64,000 nt of DNA from Brachionus manjavacas (taxonomy: Eukaryota > Rotifera > Eurotatoria > Ploima > Brachionidae): positions 4,469,501 through 4,533,500 of the forward strand of contig JAHQIY010000007.1 of assembly GCA_019054805.1 (NCBI GenBank), written 5' to 3'. Position numbers and translations under genes: made by a program. Shown in pieces: positions 9,896-22,530 of this stretch (its first letter is position 1; the number at the start of each line of letters is the position of its first letter). The notes beneath the pieces are model-generated. The model was given only the letters and a program-made list of their open reading frames with translations, was not told where the DNA came from and made no database searches.

Positions 9896-11001
9896 TACAA
9901 ATATAAAAATAAATAATTTTTTTTATTATAATTCAACAAAGACAATAGAAAAAGAAAAATATTTGTTATCAACGCATAAGTTTCTAAAATTTAAAGTGAA
10001 TGACAAATAGTAACAAAAACTATTCAAAGTTTCACTTCAATTTAAAAGCGCCTTTTAATCCATAAAATCTGAAAATTTTTCCAGCAAAAAAAAAGATTTC
10101 AGCACAATGCAACTCTTAAGTCATTGTTATGTTACACAACAATAATTATCAATAATTTTAGTAATATTCAAACCTATAATTCAAAGATTTAACAACAATT
10201 ATTTTGAGGAAGAAAAATTCAAAATTACTATTTTAGTGACTTGGTAAAATAGCTCAGTAAAATCAAGATTGAACAAAAAAAAGTTAAATTTTTTCTATTT
10301 ATTTAAATTTTAAACGATTTATTAAATGTAAAATTATAGTTCTCTAGAATTTTTGTGTGACTTATTCTAAATCTTATAAATATTTTTATGTCTTTTTGGC
10401 TTTAATTAATTAGTAATAAAAATAATAATAATTTTCGTTGTCATCATAAATATGATAAATCACTAAAAACGTGTATTAATTAGGTAGTCACTCGATTAAC
10501 AATTAGGTAGAATTACATAGTTTATATATAGATAGTATTATAAAAATATAGCGGCATGATTTATTGGCCTACTTGATTTAAACAAACTATTTCAATAATA
10601 TTTGATTTCATTTTACATTAATCACGGAGCTAAAATACGGATTCAATTGTAAAAAAAATAATTTTATTATATCATCATAAATCAAATTCAACTTTAAGTG
10701 GTGATACCGAGGATGTATCAGTTGTTTCAATTTACAGAACATGTTTTGGTCAGTTCGATTTAAAGCTTTGGCGTTTTTTATATTTTGTTTTTTGTTACTA
10801 AATTCACAGTCCCTAAAAATTAATATTATATGGTCAAAAAAATTAATTTTTTTATTTTTTTTGTATTTAAATCTTATTTGAAATAAAAATAGAAATAAGA
10901 CTTAATGCAAATGTTACTAAAATAAACATATTTAAAAATTTAAAAGTAAGAATAAAGATTAAATTTTAAATAAAATAAATGATAATACTGTGCTACTTAC
11001 T

Positions 11002-11074
11002 GTTTATTTTAAGTAAGAAAAAATTAAAATTTGGTGCTATTTTTTTGGACTTCCTAGGTTAGAAATTACCTAGA
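11002..11074 (+). repeat. dispersed repeat, second copy of 8518-8590
   Basis: It carries the TTTATTTTAAGTAAG, TTGGTGCTATTTTTTTGGAC and CCTAGGTTAGAA blocks shared with 8518-8590. It precedes the ORF1-like frame by about 100 bases in the same orientation. Confidence 0.55.
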
Positions 11075-11099
11075 ACTAATTAAAACTGAACGGTTTGTA

Positions 11100-11533
11100 G
11101 AACAGGTTACCCTTATGCCAGAGAAGTAGATGTTGTATCAGTCATACGATCGCTCGATGGTGCTTATCGCAAATGTTTGGCCGAGAAAGATGAATGTATC
11201 AGCGCTCTTAAGGTCGAAATTTCCGAGTTAAGAAGTCGAGTTGACGGAATAGAAAGAAGGCAGAAAGAACCTTTACCGTCAACTAGTTTTAACTGGTCAA
11301 AAATAGTATCAGGAAATACTCATAAGGACAAAAATGCAGTTGCAATGATTACGACCACTACAACCGAAATAAAGAAAAAAGAGGAGAGGGCAAATAATGT
11401 TATTTTAGCGATCCCGGAAGCTAAACTCACTGAGCCTAATGGAGAGACTGACTTTGCTAAGAAGCTGGCCTTCGATTTTTTTTTAATTCTGAGGAAATTT
11501 AAAAAACACTCATTTCTAATGAAGATTTTGTAA
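11100..11533 (+). pseudogene. LINE ORF1-like protein fragment (coiled coil plus start of RRM-like domain)
   Basis: The open frame extends upstream of the first ATG at 11177 to about 11103. It reads a heptad-rich coil (SALKVEISELRSRVDGIERR), a linker with FNWSKIVSG, then KKEERANNVILAIPEAK. That last block matches the R-x-N-N-[VI] motif that opens the RNA-binding domain of LINE ORF1 proteins. The frame then degenerates into AT-rich sequence at about 11480. ORF1 proteins bind the element's own RNA. Truncation and loss of the remaining RRM mean this copy is dead. Confidence 0.6.
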
Positions 11534-11803
11534 CATTAATTATTTTTCAAAATTGTTAAAAAAAATTTGATCAAGTTTTTTTTTTTGTATAATAGCCAAG
11601 CATGTGTCTCACTTTATTTTTATATATCTTGAATATTTAACTGTTTATTTCTTTTTTTTTATAATCATCTACATGAATATATTGATTAATTTTATAAACT
11701 GATATTTTTAGAAAAAGGAACTAGATTTCCTTTTAAGATTTTTACAATTGAATCCCTATTTAAGCTCCGTGATTAATGTAAAATGAAATCAAATTATCGA
11801 AAT

Positions 11804-13009
11804 TTGATATACCAAAAAATGAATTATTTCAAACTTTGATAAATTAATTTAAAATTACTCGTATTAAATTGGTAAATATTTTTGATCATTAAAAATTTTT
11901 GTTTCATATCGACATTTTTCATTAAAATTAAAAAGAATTTTTAGAAAATTTTATTTTTAAATTCAAATAAGTTTTAAAATAATCCAACGACTTTCAACGA
12001 TAAATTCAAATAAGCAACTCTTTTAATATTCAGAATGCAATAATTTTTTTTTGCATGTATTTTAAAGAAAGTGATCTTATTTCTAGATAGTTAAATCTTT
12101 TTCACAAAAATATTTTATTTAATTTTTTTTTTTTAATTCATGATTTTTTTTTACACAATTTTGAATTAATTAATTAAAGGATCATAAAAGACTGCACACA
12201 ACTATTGCATTAAATGAATCATTGTATAAAAAACATTTTAATTAATTTTTTTTTATTAGAATAGTAGTAAGTCGTATTCAAAATAAAAATCAGAAAGAGG
12301 CTATTTATCTAAAAAAAATTTCAGGTAATTCTATTCAAAAAATTTAATTATAAATGATGAATGCTGAATAAAGACTTTTTAATACAGATGTTTGGTAGAT
12401 ATTTTTCGTGATCTAAAGTTCATATTCAAATTATAATTAGACAAATAAAGTGAAACATTTTAAAAAAAAAACATTATTATTAATCATAGATTGAATGATT
12501 TAATTTGCAATTTATTGTCTAAAATTCAGCTGCCAAATTTTATTCAATTTTTCAAGTCCTAAATTCAAAATAAAAAGCAGATAATCTGTTAATTTTAATT
12601 CTAGATATTGCGTTTTTTAATTATGAAATTTCTAAATAATTTCTTTGTTTAGGATTTGGCTTTTCATACTATTATAATAAACAAGTTTAAGAAAAAATGA
12701 AAGCTTAAATTTAATTTTTAAAATTGATTTTTCGACAGAACAAAATTGAATGGTTAAAAGGAGTTTGTTTATGGATCGAAACAAATAAGCAACAATAACA
12801 AGGTCTAAATCGATTTTTCTGATATTGCTTCTTCACTTTTCGTGTCTGGTAATAAATAATTTTATGCTAAATTTAAAATTAATCGAAATTTATTTCCAAA
12901 TCAAATTTTCTAATAAAATTTAAAAAACCAAAAATATGGTAAACATTATTTAATTTTTTGTGAAATCTTTCCTTTAGATTGAATGCATAGAAATTAAATT
13001 AATTCTAAT
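11804..13009. other. intergenic, upstream region of the transporter gene
   Basis: AT-rich, with no coding frame or repeat recognised. It should contain the promoter of the OATP gene that starts at 13010, but I see no motif I can support. Confidence 0.5.
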
Positions 13010-16000
13010 ATGGGACAAGATGATGAAGAAGCAAAGCTACCAGCAACAAGCACCGAGTTGACATTTTTGGAAAATATCCCTACCGCTAATCAATCCAAGG
13101 ACACCTCATTAGAAGACTCATCAAATAATGTTACATTTAGACTTGGGCTTAATGAAGACAATATTGCCAAAAGATCAGTTGGTCCAGACACTACCAAAAA
13201 TGAAACAATTTTGCACAAAAAATCCCATTCAATATCACTGTCTGATATTCGTTTATTTACATTTTTTATGTGTCTAATAGTAATGCTAACAAATGCTTTG
13301 ACTGTTGGCTACAGGAATAGTGTAATCACGACAGTCGAAAAGCGATTTGAATTTTCTAGCATGTCCAGTGGTATTCTGTCCGGCTTTCTCGAAATCGGCA
13401 GTCTAATCACCACATTGATAATGTCATATTTTTTTTCTAACTCTCATATTCCAAAATGTGTCGCGGTTAGTTCCGTAATTTGCGCTGTAGCCTCATTTAT
13501 GTATTCATTGCCACATTTTATAACCGACCCATACAGTCCAATTTTATTCAGCAACAATTCGAATAAAAAATTATTGTGTTTGCTTAATGGAACATCAAAT
13601 TTTTTAGGGAATAAAATTCAAACAGAAAATTTAGAAAAAATTAGATATTCGCTTGATTCCATTCTTGATAAGCTTGACATAAAATCTCATTGTTTGTTAA
13701 AGCCGAGCAATCTAGGCGCATTTTTAATATTCGCATGTGCAAATGTTCTAATAGGCTCAACATCAGCTCCACTGTATACCCTTGGAACTTCTTATATTGA
13801 TTCGCATGTTCACAAAGATAATTCATCTGTTTACCTTGGTAAGTATTTTTTTATTTTAAATAAAGCTTAAATGTGTAAAAGGGGTGATATATCTTAAAGA
13901 TTAAGCTTCCATCTCGATCCTATGATTTCAAATCTAAAATTATTTTTGATTTAAAAAATCAATCCAGAGCATTAAATTAAAGAAAAAATTTGACTATTGA
14001 GGTTTAATTAATTTTAGCTAAAGAAGTAATTTAAAAAAAAATAACTTATTAAAGAATCTTTTAGACAAACAAAATTAATTATTAAAAAAACAATATTTAT
14101 TTGAGTTACATGTTTTCTTGGCATAAATTCATGATATGAAACAAATTTTTGTGTTGTCAGGAAGGAATCTCCTGAACTATCGACTTCCTATTATTTTCTT
14201 TTTATATTTTTTTCCCCATGCTTGTGAAATAACTTGGGTTTTACTTTTTCTTGCTTTTGGTCATGCAGACGAAGCTTTGTTAATAAAAACACCACACAGT
14301 TTTCAGGAGAAAATTCTATTTGTATATTTCTAAGAAATTCAATAAAATGTGTGCTTTACTTCTAACTAAATAATTTGATTTAATTAAACTAATTAAAAAT
14401 TTAATTTTTAGAACACATTTTAGCTTACATGTGCTTGTAATTTCTGAAAAAAATTGCTGAAAAATAATAAAACCAAAGATTCATCATCTGAAATTAATTC
14501 ACTTCATTTACAGTGCCGGAAATTAACTTGTCACATCAAATCATATGATATAATTTGACATCAACTGATATCAGCTAGTATCAGGAAAAAAAAATTATTT
14601 ACAAATTTTTACATAAAAAAATTCAAATTTTAATTCACCTGATATTATCTGACATCAAATGATAATAGCTGATATCAGCTGATATGAGTTAAGTTTAAAA
14701 AAATTATATTAAATGATATCAGATGATATGATGTGACAAGTTAATTTCCGGCACTGTACAATTTTTATAAAAATTACAACAAATTATTATTTTATGAAGC
14801 ATTTATTCAGTTTAAACTATTTTTGAAATTTTCGTCGCTTAAATGATACAAAAAAGAAGATAAGTTTCATTCCTTGTCATTCTTTAAATACTAGACTAGA
14901 TAATTATTATTCAACATAATTATCAAGTACGAATTTATTTTTGCATTAATTAAGTCAAAAGAATATTTTAGGCACAGAGTCCGGTTATAATTACAAATAT
15001 TATAATTAAAGATTTTAGAGTTGATCTGAGATGTAAGTGAAAAAATATTCAATCTAGATTTTTTTTAAATAAATATTTAAATTCAGTGCATTGAATAAAA
15101 AATTCAGGAAAGGATATGCAATTAAAGGATAATTTTTAAAACATTATTTCTCTAAAAAAATTTTCAAAATAAAAAGTTATATAATAATGCAAACCGAAAA
15201 ATTTTCAATATTTTTAATTAATTTTATTAATCCGCTTATTAAGCCTGAGAAATTTTGAGGAAAAAAATCTAAATATTAAAATGTGTTCACTTAAAGGAAA
15301 CACTTCTATCCAAAATAAAATAAAGTTGTGTAATTTTTTACATTAATTGCCCAAGCTTTTAAAAAAAAATTTCGGCAATTTTTGGTGATTTGGAGCAAAA
15401 TTTTTTAATTCAAATACTTTCGTAGTTTATCTACGAGTAAATTTTTCAAATAAACGAATTTCATCTAATTATTTTTAAAAAGCATTTATTTACAGTATGC
15501 TTGCTTTTGGACCCTTAGTCGGGTATTTGGCTGGCGCTGGATTTTTGCAAATTAATGCCGATCATTTTAAATTTTATTCAAAAGAAACAGATTTGAATGA
15601 TTCGAGTTGGACTGGAGCATGGCATTTGGGATTTATTCTTTTTGGAATTTTGATTCTTTTGACAGCTTTTGTGTTTTTTTTGTTTCCCAAAGAGATGAAG
15701 TAAAGCCGTATTTTATGAACCTGACAAATTTTATCTATTCCTTTAAAGAAATCAGAATAAAACAAATGAAGAAGAGTCATGTACTAGTAATACGTCTTAT
15801 GGAGATTTGAAAAGTTTGGGCATTTTTTTCAAAGTTAAATTGCTCATTATTTGCTTTTTCTTAAAAGATTTACCAAAGGCTATTTTAAATTTGGTAACTA
15901 ATCGAGTTTTTATGGTTGTTACTTTTGCGTTATGTTTTGAAATTACAATAATTTCTGGTTTCATGACTTTTTTACCAAAATATTTGGAACATCAATTTTC

Positions 16001-17183
16001 ATTAAATAATTCAGTAGCAAATATATACACTGGTAATTTAATTTAGATTAAAATATCAAAATTTTTAATTAGCTTTTATTTTATAAACAGGTGGAATAGC
16101 TATTCCTGGTGCCATTGTTGGTATTGTGACCGGCGGATTTCTGGTCAAAAAATTCAAAATAAATCCAAATGGAGCATCAGTTTTGGCCATTTGTTGCAAT
16201 ATTTTGTGTCTTTGCGGAATTTTGGTTCTAATTTTTATTGGATGTCCTAACATAAAAATGGCGGGAACAACAGCCTCTTACTCAAGCAATAAGTAATATA
16301 TTAAATTAAAAAAAACTTAAATAAAAATATAAAATCAAAGATACACTTTATTAGAAAGCAAAAAAATCGAAATTGAAAAATTCAATTTATCTTCAGAATG
16401 TAATGAAAAATGTTCATGTTCGACAAGTTCTATAGAACCGGTTTGTGGTCGCAACCAAATTACTTATTTTTCAGCATGCTATGCCGGATGCACAAAACTC
16501 GATGAACACGATACTAAAGCCTATTATTCATGTAAATGTGTTCGAGATGATCAAAATGATAATTCGATCCCGGATGCAATTTCAGGCTCTTGCACCTATG
16601 ATTGCAGAATGTTGTTTCCTTTTCTTGGCGTTTTATTCTTCATTACTTTTCTCACCTCTTTAAATCAAATGCCAACGCTAATGGTTACTTTAAGATCAGT
16701 GTCTGAGGTTGAGAGACCCTTTGCTCTCGGACTTCAATTAGTAATAATGCGACTTTTGGGTGACTATTTACGATGAAAATATTTTTTTATATTTTAAATT
16801 ATTTTTCTTTCTAGCATATATACCTTCTCCGTTGATATTTGGTCAAGCAATTGACTTTACTTGTTTGATATGGCGCAAAGACGAATGTGATGAAATCGGA
16901 TCTTGTTTATTCTATGATAGAGAAAAATTTCGATATGTTTATGGATGTAAATTTAATTTTTTTATTTTGAAATTTATTTTATTACTTTTTTTAAGCTATT
17001 GCGTGGATTTACAAAGCGTTTTCTCTTTTATTTTTTATTTTTTTATACTTTTCAGTCAGAATGTTTAGTTTTAAACAAAAAAAATTGGACATCGACACAG
17101 TGTTGAGGGCTTCATTGCATTCTCTAACTGGAAATCAATCAATAGTGAACTCTAGTGATGAATTGGATAAGCTAAGAAATTAA
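13010..17183 (+). CDS. OATP/SLCO-family organic anion transporter
   Basis: Eight exons: 13010-13838, 15483-15699, 15749-15813, 15868-16032, 16091-16292, 16359-16759, 16815-16946, 16996-17183. They join in frame to 732 residues, close to the 650-720 usual for the family. OATPs are plasma-membrane exchangers for bile acids, steroid conjugates, prostaglandins and other amphipathic anions. The first TM is at about 82-101. The family signature region is SSWTGAWHLGF (about 318-327), next to TM6. A Kazal-like extracellular loop rich in Cys starts at ECNEKCSCS (about 506) and includes PVCGRN. The sequence ISGFMTFLPKYLE is typical of the seventh TM segment. Exon 2 starts after ..TTTTTAAAAAG (15482) rather than at the later CAG, because only that keeps frame and gives FIYSMLAFGP. 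Intron 1 (1.6 kb) carries a MITE; the others are 49-66 bases. I cannot name a substrate. Confidence 0.92.
14511..14756. mobile_element. palindromic MITE (Tc1/mariner type) in transporter intron 1
   Basis: A 246-base element begins CAGTGCCGGAAATTAACTTG and ends with the reverse complement, flanked on both sides by TA (14509-14510, 14757-14758). The interior is built of TGATATCAGCTGATATC-like subrepeats, so the whole element can fold on itself. It has no coding capacity. The TA duplication and the CAGT start point to the Tc1/mariner superfamily. Confidence 0.85.
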
Positions 17184-20100
17184 ATTAATTTTATATAATT
17201 TTAAATAATATAAATAAATGAATATTTTTTTTTTAAATTAAATTAATTTAAGATTAAATAAATTCCCGATTGTTTTGATCCAAAATAGATACCAATAAGA
17301 AAAATGCAGCACAAGCTAAAATTTGATAATTTTTTTTTAAAGTAATACCTTGCCTTCGAGTTATTTAAAATGATTAACTTTTATATATAAAAATTGATTA
17401 CGTGACTTAATTAAAAAGAAGTAATCATGGAATTATTCGCGAGTTATAAATCTCCTGACATTAAATAATTATTTATTAAATAATTGAAATTTTAAAAATA
17501 GAGCAAGATAAAGCCATTAAGAGACAAAATATGCAAAAAAAATCCATGCAATAGCTTCTCGAAAAGGTTTGAATTTAAATTTATCAGCATTTTTTCTGGA
17601 ATATAAAGCTAAAAAGTTACATAACCTGAATATTCAGGAATAATTTTTAGCAGTAATTTTAGTTTAAACGATTTTATTTTCAAGCTTACTTAACGAAAAT
17701 AGTAGCTCGATAAAAAAAGTAGAAAATTTTTTTCTATAAATATTTTTTTATTGAATTCATTAAAAAATTTGATCTATAAATGAAAATTAATTTTTTGTTT
17801 TTATTTTGAAATAAAAGATGAAATAATTTGAGCTTAAGACGAACTATCAATTAATAAAAAAATTAATTAAAATAAAATGGAAACTTGATCACTAGATGTT
17901 TCATAACGATTAATTAAAAACAATTCAGTAAAAAAAAAAACAAAAAATCAAATTCTTAAAAGTGATAGTTTATGCACAAATTATCAGTTTGGAATTTTAC
18001 CAAAGATAAAAGCCGAAGGAATTATAAAGCTGTTAAAAGATGGAATGAAGTTTATAAAACCCCTAAAGATATTTATTTTTCATCAGTAATAACTTACTTG
18101 AAATAAGATAGGTAAAATCAGCAAAATTTTTATCGCTAAAAATCATTAGAATTTTTCCTCATATTGCCAGGGTCTTTTTGGTTTATTGTTATAAAATGAT
18201 TTTGTTCATTGTTTGTTTCTTCTTTACACTTTTATAGTATTTGAAAAGCTAGATAATAAATAATATCAAATACACTCGATCCTAATCTATTTTTCGCCTG
18301 GATTCGACATGTTTCTTTTTTTGTGAATTCTTGTTTGACTATTTTGAAAATAAAATTTCTGATTTTATCTAAGGTAAAAGGTATGAATTTTATTTTAAAA
18401 ATATTTATAAAAATAATTATCCAGTCAACAATATTTTGAAGAATTTTTTAAAAGGTTCTTAAAGAATTTTGTTGGAGGTTTTTTAAAGGGTTTTGGACAA
18501 ATAATCATTGTAGAGATGTTTGAAAGATTATTTTATTTAAATCTTTTTTGTTTCAGAATATAATAAAAAATAACAGTCTAGTTTTAAATAATCGGAAATT
18601 CAAAATAAAAACACAATTCCAGTGGTGTTTATTTTTTGGTTGAAGCCAAGATTTTAATTCTAACTAGTAAATTGCTTATTTCAGAAAGAATATCTTTTAA
18701 ACTTACATCAGAAGGAATGCTGAGCATAATAGTTAGGAACCAGTGGACTGGAAGAAGATAATTTAAATACTTTACCGTAATCATTTTTAATTTTGTATTT
18801 AGGATGTATAAAATTGATATCAACCTTCGTTTTAGCCTAATTAATTAAAAAAAAAATGTAAACTTTTTAACTAAATTCAGCTTCTAGAAAATAATTCTTA
18901 AATCAAAAAGATATTACCGTTTTTTTCACCAAGAAATTTTTAAATTAGCTGAAACTCTTTTCAAATTAATTATTAATGTATTTTTTAGAACTATCTCCTT
19001 AAGCCAATTCCTAGATTTAAAATCAAGCTAATAATTTCATTATTAATTTGACAAGCGTGTTGAATGTTTTTGAAAAATTTTAATATTTTGTTTTTATCAA
19101 TAAAATGTATTTATTTTTGTAGAAACCTTTATCTATATTGCTTTTTTTGATCTAAGCTTACTCGAGAAAAAAACGCATCATTACCTTTGTGTTTAAACGC
19201 GTCTGAAAATAATTTAAAACGGGTTAATTTATGCGTTTTTTGACGAATTTTTCCGTATCCGTATACGTTACGTCCTTTTTGCGTTAAAACACGATTCGAA
19301 TGAAAAATCGCATTTAAACGTGTAAAATTTTCATTTTAAAGCTTTCAAAAGGTTTCTTTAGTCTATGAATCGATAATATTAAACTAAAAATTAATAAAGA
19401 GAAATATTTTTATTTTTTCTTAAATAAAAATTAGTTTATTTTATTAATTATTAAATTAAAGTATTTATAAAAAGTTATTAAAATAAAAATTTAATCAGGC
19501 AAAATTATCCCATTGAGTATAATTTTTTATTGCTTTTATCATCTTATTCAAATTTTAAAATATGGAAAACTCTTTAATTCTTCATGGTAAAGTTTTGAAC
19601 CAAATTGGAGTATTACGAACAAAGCAAATTTTATCTAGATTTAGCAAAACATTCAAATTGAACAGTACCTCTACTGAGACTGTCAAAGATTCTAGTATTA
19701 AAAATACATAAGAAAAAACACTGAAAAAAATTCTTTAAAATTCTCTACTTTTTGAAAATCTGTAAATAATCTTTCTATTTCCTTTAAAAAATAAAATATA
19801 TTTGTGGAGCTTTTAAAGATCATAAATAAAAATTTTCTTTTGAAACCGTTTTTCAATTTATAATTTATAATTTATCTCCAAAAATTCTTGTAATTTAGTC
19901 TAATAAATTAGCTAAAATTTATAAGTTTATTAAACCGTTATCTTATATAATTAAGTATTTACTGTATTTACGTAAATACATGTAAAAATTAAAATCATCA
20001 TTAAAACAAATCGATTTTTGAGAATTTTTTTAAATTTTTTCTTAAATAAATAAATTAATTAATGAAAATAATAATAATAATAATATTACCAATTAATTCA

Positions 20101-22530
20101 GGGAGAAATTAAATATTAAAATATTTATTTACTTAAGGAGAAATTAATAAAAAAAATTCTCCAAAATCGATTTTAATTTTTACGTAAATTACGTAAAATA
20201 CATTTATCGTAGCAGCACTGTAAATAAACGCGATTAAAAATGAAATTTTCGCTTTTTTTAAAAAATATTAAAATATATAACTAATAGCTTTTTTTAAAAT
20301 AAAGTCTTTATTAATCATAAATTTAAAAAAAAATGCTTCCAAATATTAAAAAAAAAATATTTTTTAAATATGAATTAAATGAGAGAATAGCTATGATTAA
20401 ATTTTATTGAAATGATTTATTAAATGTTAATATTTTACTAATGTAGTTGAATAAGAACATGAAATTAAAATCTTAAATTACGACAATTATAAAATGCAGG
20501 AAACATGTAAAGACAATATTTTTTTAAAAATAAATCCAACATTAAAATCAGAAATCTAAACTTGAATGTCGCATGAAAGTAAGCCAAAAAATAAAAAAGA
20601 TTTTTTCCATGCATAATAGTCATTTATAAGATAATTTTTCATTATTTTTTTTGTTTTTAAATTGGAAATCATTGAAAAAATTAATTAAGATTATGGAGCT
20701 AAAATAAAAATCAATAACTCTTCAAAAAATATTTTTTATTTGCTATAAAAAAATAATTCAAATAAAACAATTAAAATTTTATTTTTTTGCAAATATAAAA
20801 TATATTTGTGAACGATTAAGAACAATTTTATAAAAACCCGATGCGTTTCGGCCGATAGGGCTTCTCCAGGATCTAGATGGACTGAAAGATAAGATTTCTT
20901 GATTAAGAATCCCTGAGTAAAAATCGAAATTGAATCTTGCTTGGAATTTTTAAATCACAATTTCACAAGCACAAAAGCTGTTTAGAAAAAAATAAATGTC
21001 AAAGAAAAAATTCTAACCTGTTTAACCTTATTAATCTTTTTACAGCTATACATGTATTTTTTAAAAATTTAAAAAAAATCAAGGTTTTAAGTATTCGACA
21101 GTTAATGGAAGAAATAAGAATTAATAAGTAACATTTACATAGAAGAGTTTAAAAAAAATAATTAAGAATCAAAAAGATTATTAAAATAAGTGCAAGTGAC
21201 GGTATTTACCACTTGTTAAAATATTTTTTAAAACGGAACCGTGATCGCCTAAACGGAGGGTTATAATGTTAGTAGTCTCAAATGATATCATTTAAATTAA
21301 AAAATAAAAGTATTAATTTTTTAATCAATACAAAATATTCTATCGATTTTTATGAAAAAATTTTTGGAATGAATTACAATTAGAAAGTGAAAAATTTTAT
21401 CGTGAATATGTTGCTCCTGAAAATTTTTTAATTTTTTATTAAAAAAATCAAATCTGATATGAAATTCCAGTGCTAAAATCGATTCAATTAAGAGAACTCG
21501 AACCGATCTCTGAAACCTTTTATCGACTTACTGCTTGCAAACAATAGTTTAAAATTCTACTTTTTTAAATCACAATATTTAGTTGAAACTAGACAAATTT
21601 TTAATTTAAATTTTTGGCAAAAACCTCCATCAAACCTAGAAAAAGTAGATTTTAATTCAGACCCGAGGCTTGAAATAAATTTTTGGAGCATGTGGTGTAA
21701 GAATATGTTTTAACATGTACTAAATCGCGACATTACGAGGCTGCAATTTCGAACAAAGGAAAACAGTAATTTAAAAATCAAAAAAAAATTAAGCATTTGG
21801 ATTTATATTTTATTAATGAAAAGATATTAACAAAATAAACCTAGTGAATTTTTTTAAATTCAATTTTATTTCACCAAAACAAACAGTTTTAATTTAAAAA
21901 ATTAACAAATCAATAATATTCTGTTCTGACTTATTGAAAATGCAAATTTTTTTAAATTAATTTGACTGTGAGTAATTAAACTCCTTTCATCTCATAAATT
22001 CTTTTTATTTGCTTCAATATGCTTATTTTTCCTTAGCTTCAATTTTCCAGAAAACAAGCTAATCTAAACTTCGAAAATTTTAATTTGTCACATAACTTTA
22101 AGATTTTTGTAACTCAAAATATCAGGCTAATTCATAAAATTTTAATTCAATTCTAAATAAATTTTTTTTTCTTTAGAGATTAAATTTTTTCAATTGAAAT
22201 ATGCCAAAATATTCTATCAGTATTATTTATTTATAAAAACTTGAATTAAAGCAGACAAAAGTAAACATATTTTCTTCAAATTTTTTGATTTAAATTGTTT
22301 ATTTTAACATTGCCTAATTGGTTTGAATAAGCAATTAATTTCGATCGATATTTCACAGTTTTATGTATGGTACAGTTTCTCCTTATTTTTGTTTTTTTAA
22401 TAAGATTTTTTTTCTTTAAATTATGAACAAATAATTTTACAGATTTGCCAAAAGAGAAATTGAATAATTAAACAAAAAAAACTAATTGTAAAAAATATTT
22501 TATTTAGTCAATTGAAAATGCCATTTCAAA
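17184..22530. other. 5.3-kb gene desert with repeat remnants
   Basis: No gene is supported. It holds short ACGCG/AAACGC-rich patches around 19170-19330 and a decayed inverted-repeat element at 19960-20222. Short frames in this stretch have no recognisable content. Confidence 0.5.
19960..20222. mobile_element. decayed MITE with TTACGTAAA ends
   Basis: Inverted arms share TTTACGTAAA, TAAAAATTAAAATC and ATCGATTTT..GAGAATTTTTT blocks. The right tip ends ..GCAGCACTG before TA, while the left tip is truncated (TACTGTATTTACG). The ACGTAA-rich subterminal pattern resembles the arms of the element at 559-2411, so it may be a degraded relative. Confidence 0.45.

Larger units (their letters stand above)
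8401..10583. other. intergenic, AT-rich, two repeat scraps
   Basis: No gene is seen. It contains the repeat at 8518-8590 and an isolated GC-rich patch at 9830-9895 (described separately). The rest is homopolymer-rich sequence without coding signal. Confidence 0.5.
10590..11803. repeat. 65-base inverted repeat pair enclosing a LINE ORF1-like frame
   Basis: The left arm (10590-10654) contains TTACATTAATCACGGAGC and GGATTCAATTGTAAAA. The right arm (11740-11803) is its reverse complement with a few mismatches. The 1.2 kb element between them holds the ORF1-like frame at 11177-11533. TIRs around a LINE-derived frame are unexpected. The pair may be a DNA transposon that received a LINE insertion, or two inverted solo repeats. 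Confidence 0.6.

Noticed and set aside
14136-14333. Hydrophobic 65-codon frame in transporter intron 1
   Set aside because: It does not match any OATP segment, and the spliced gene is complete without it.
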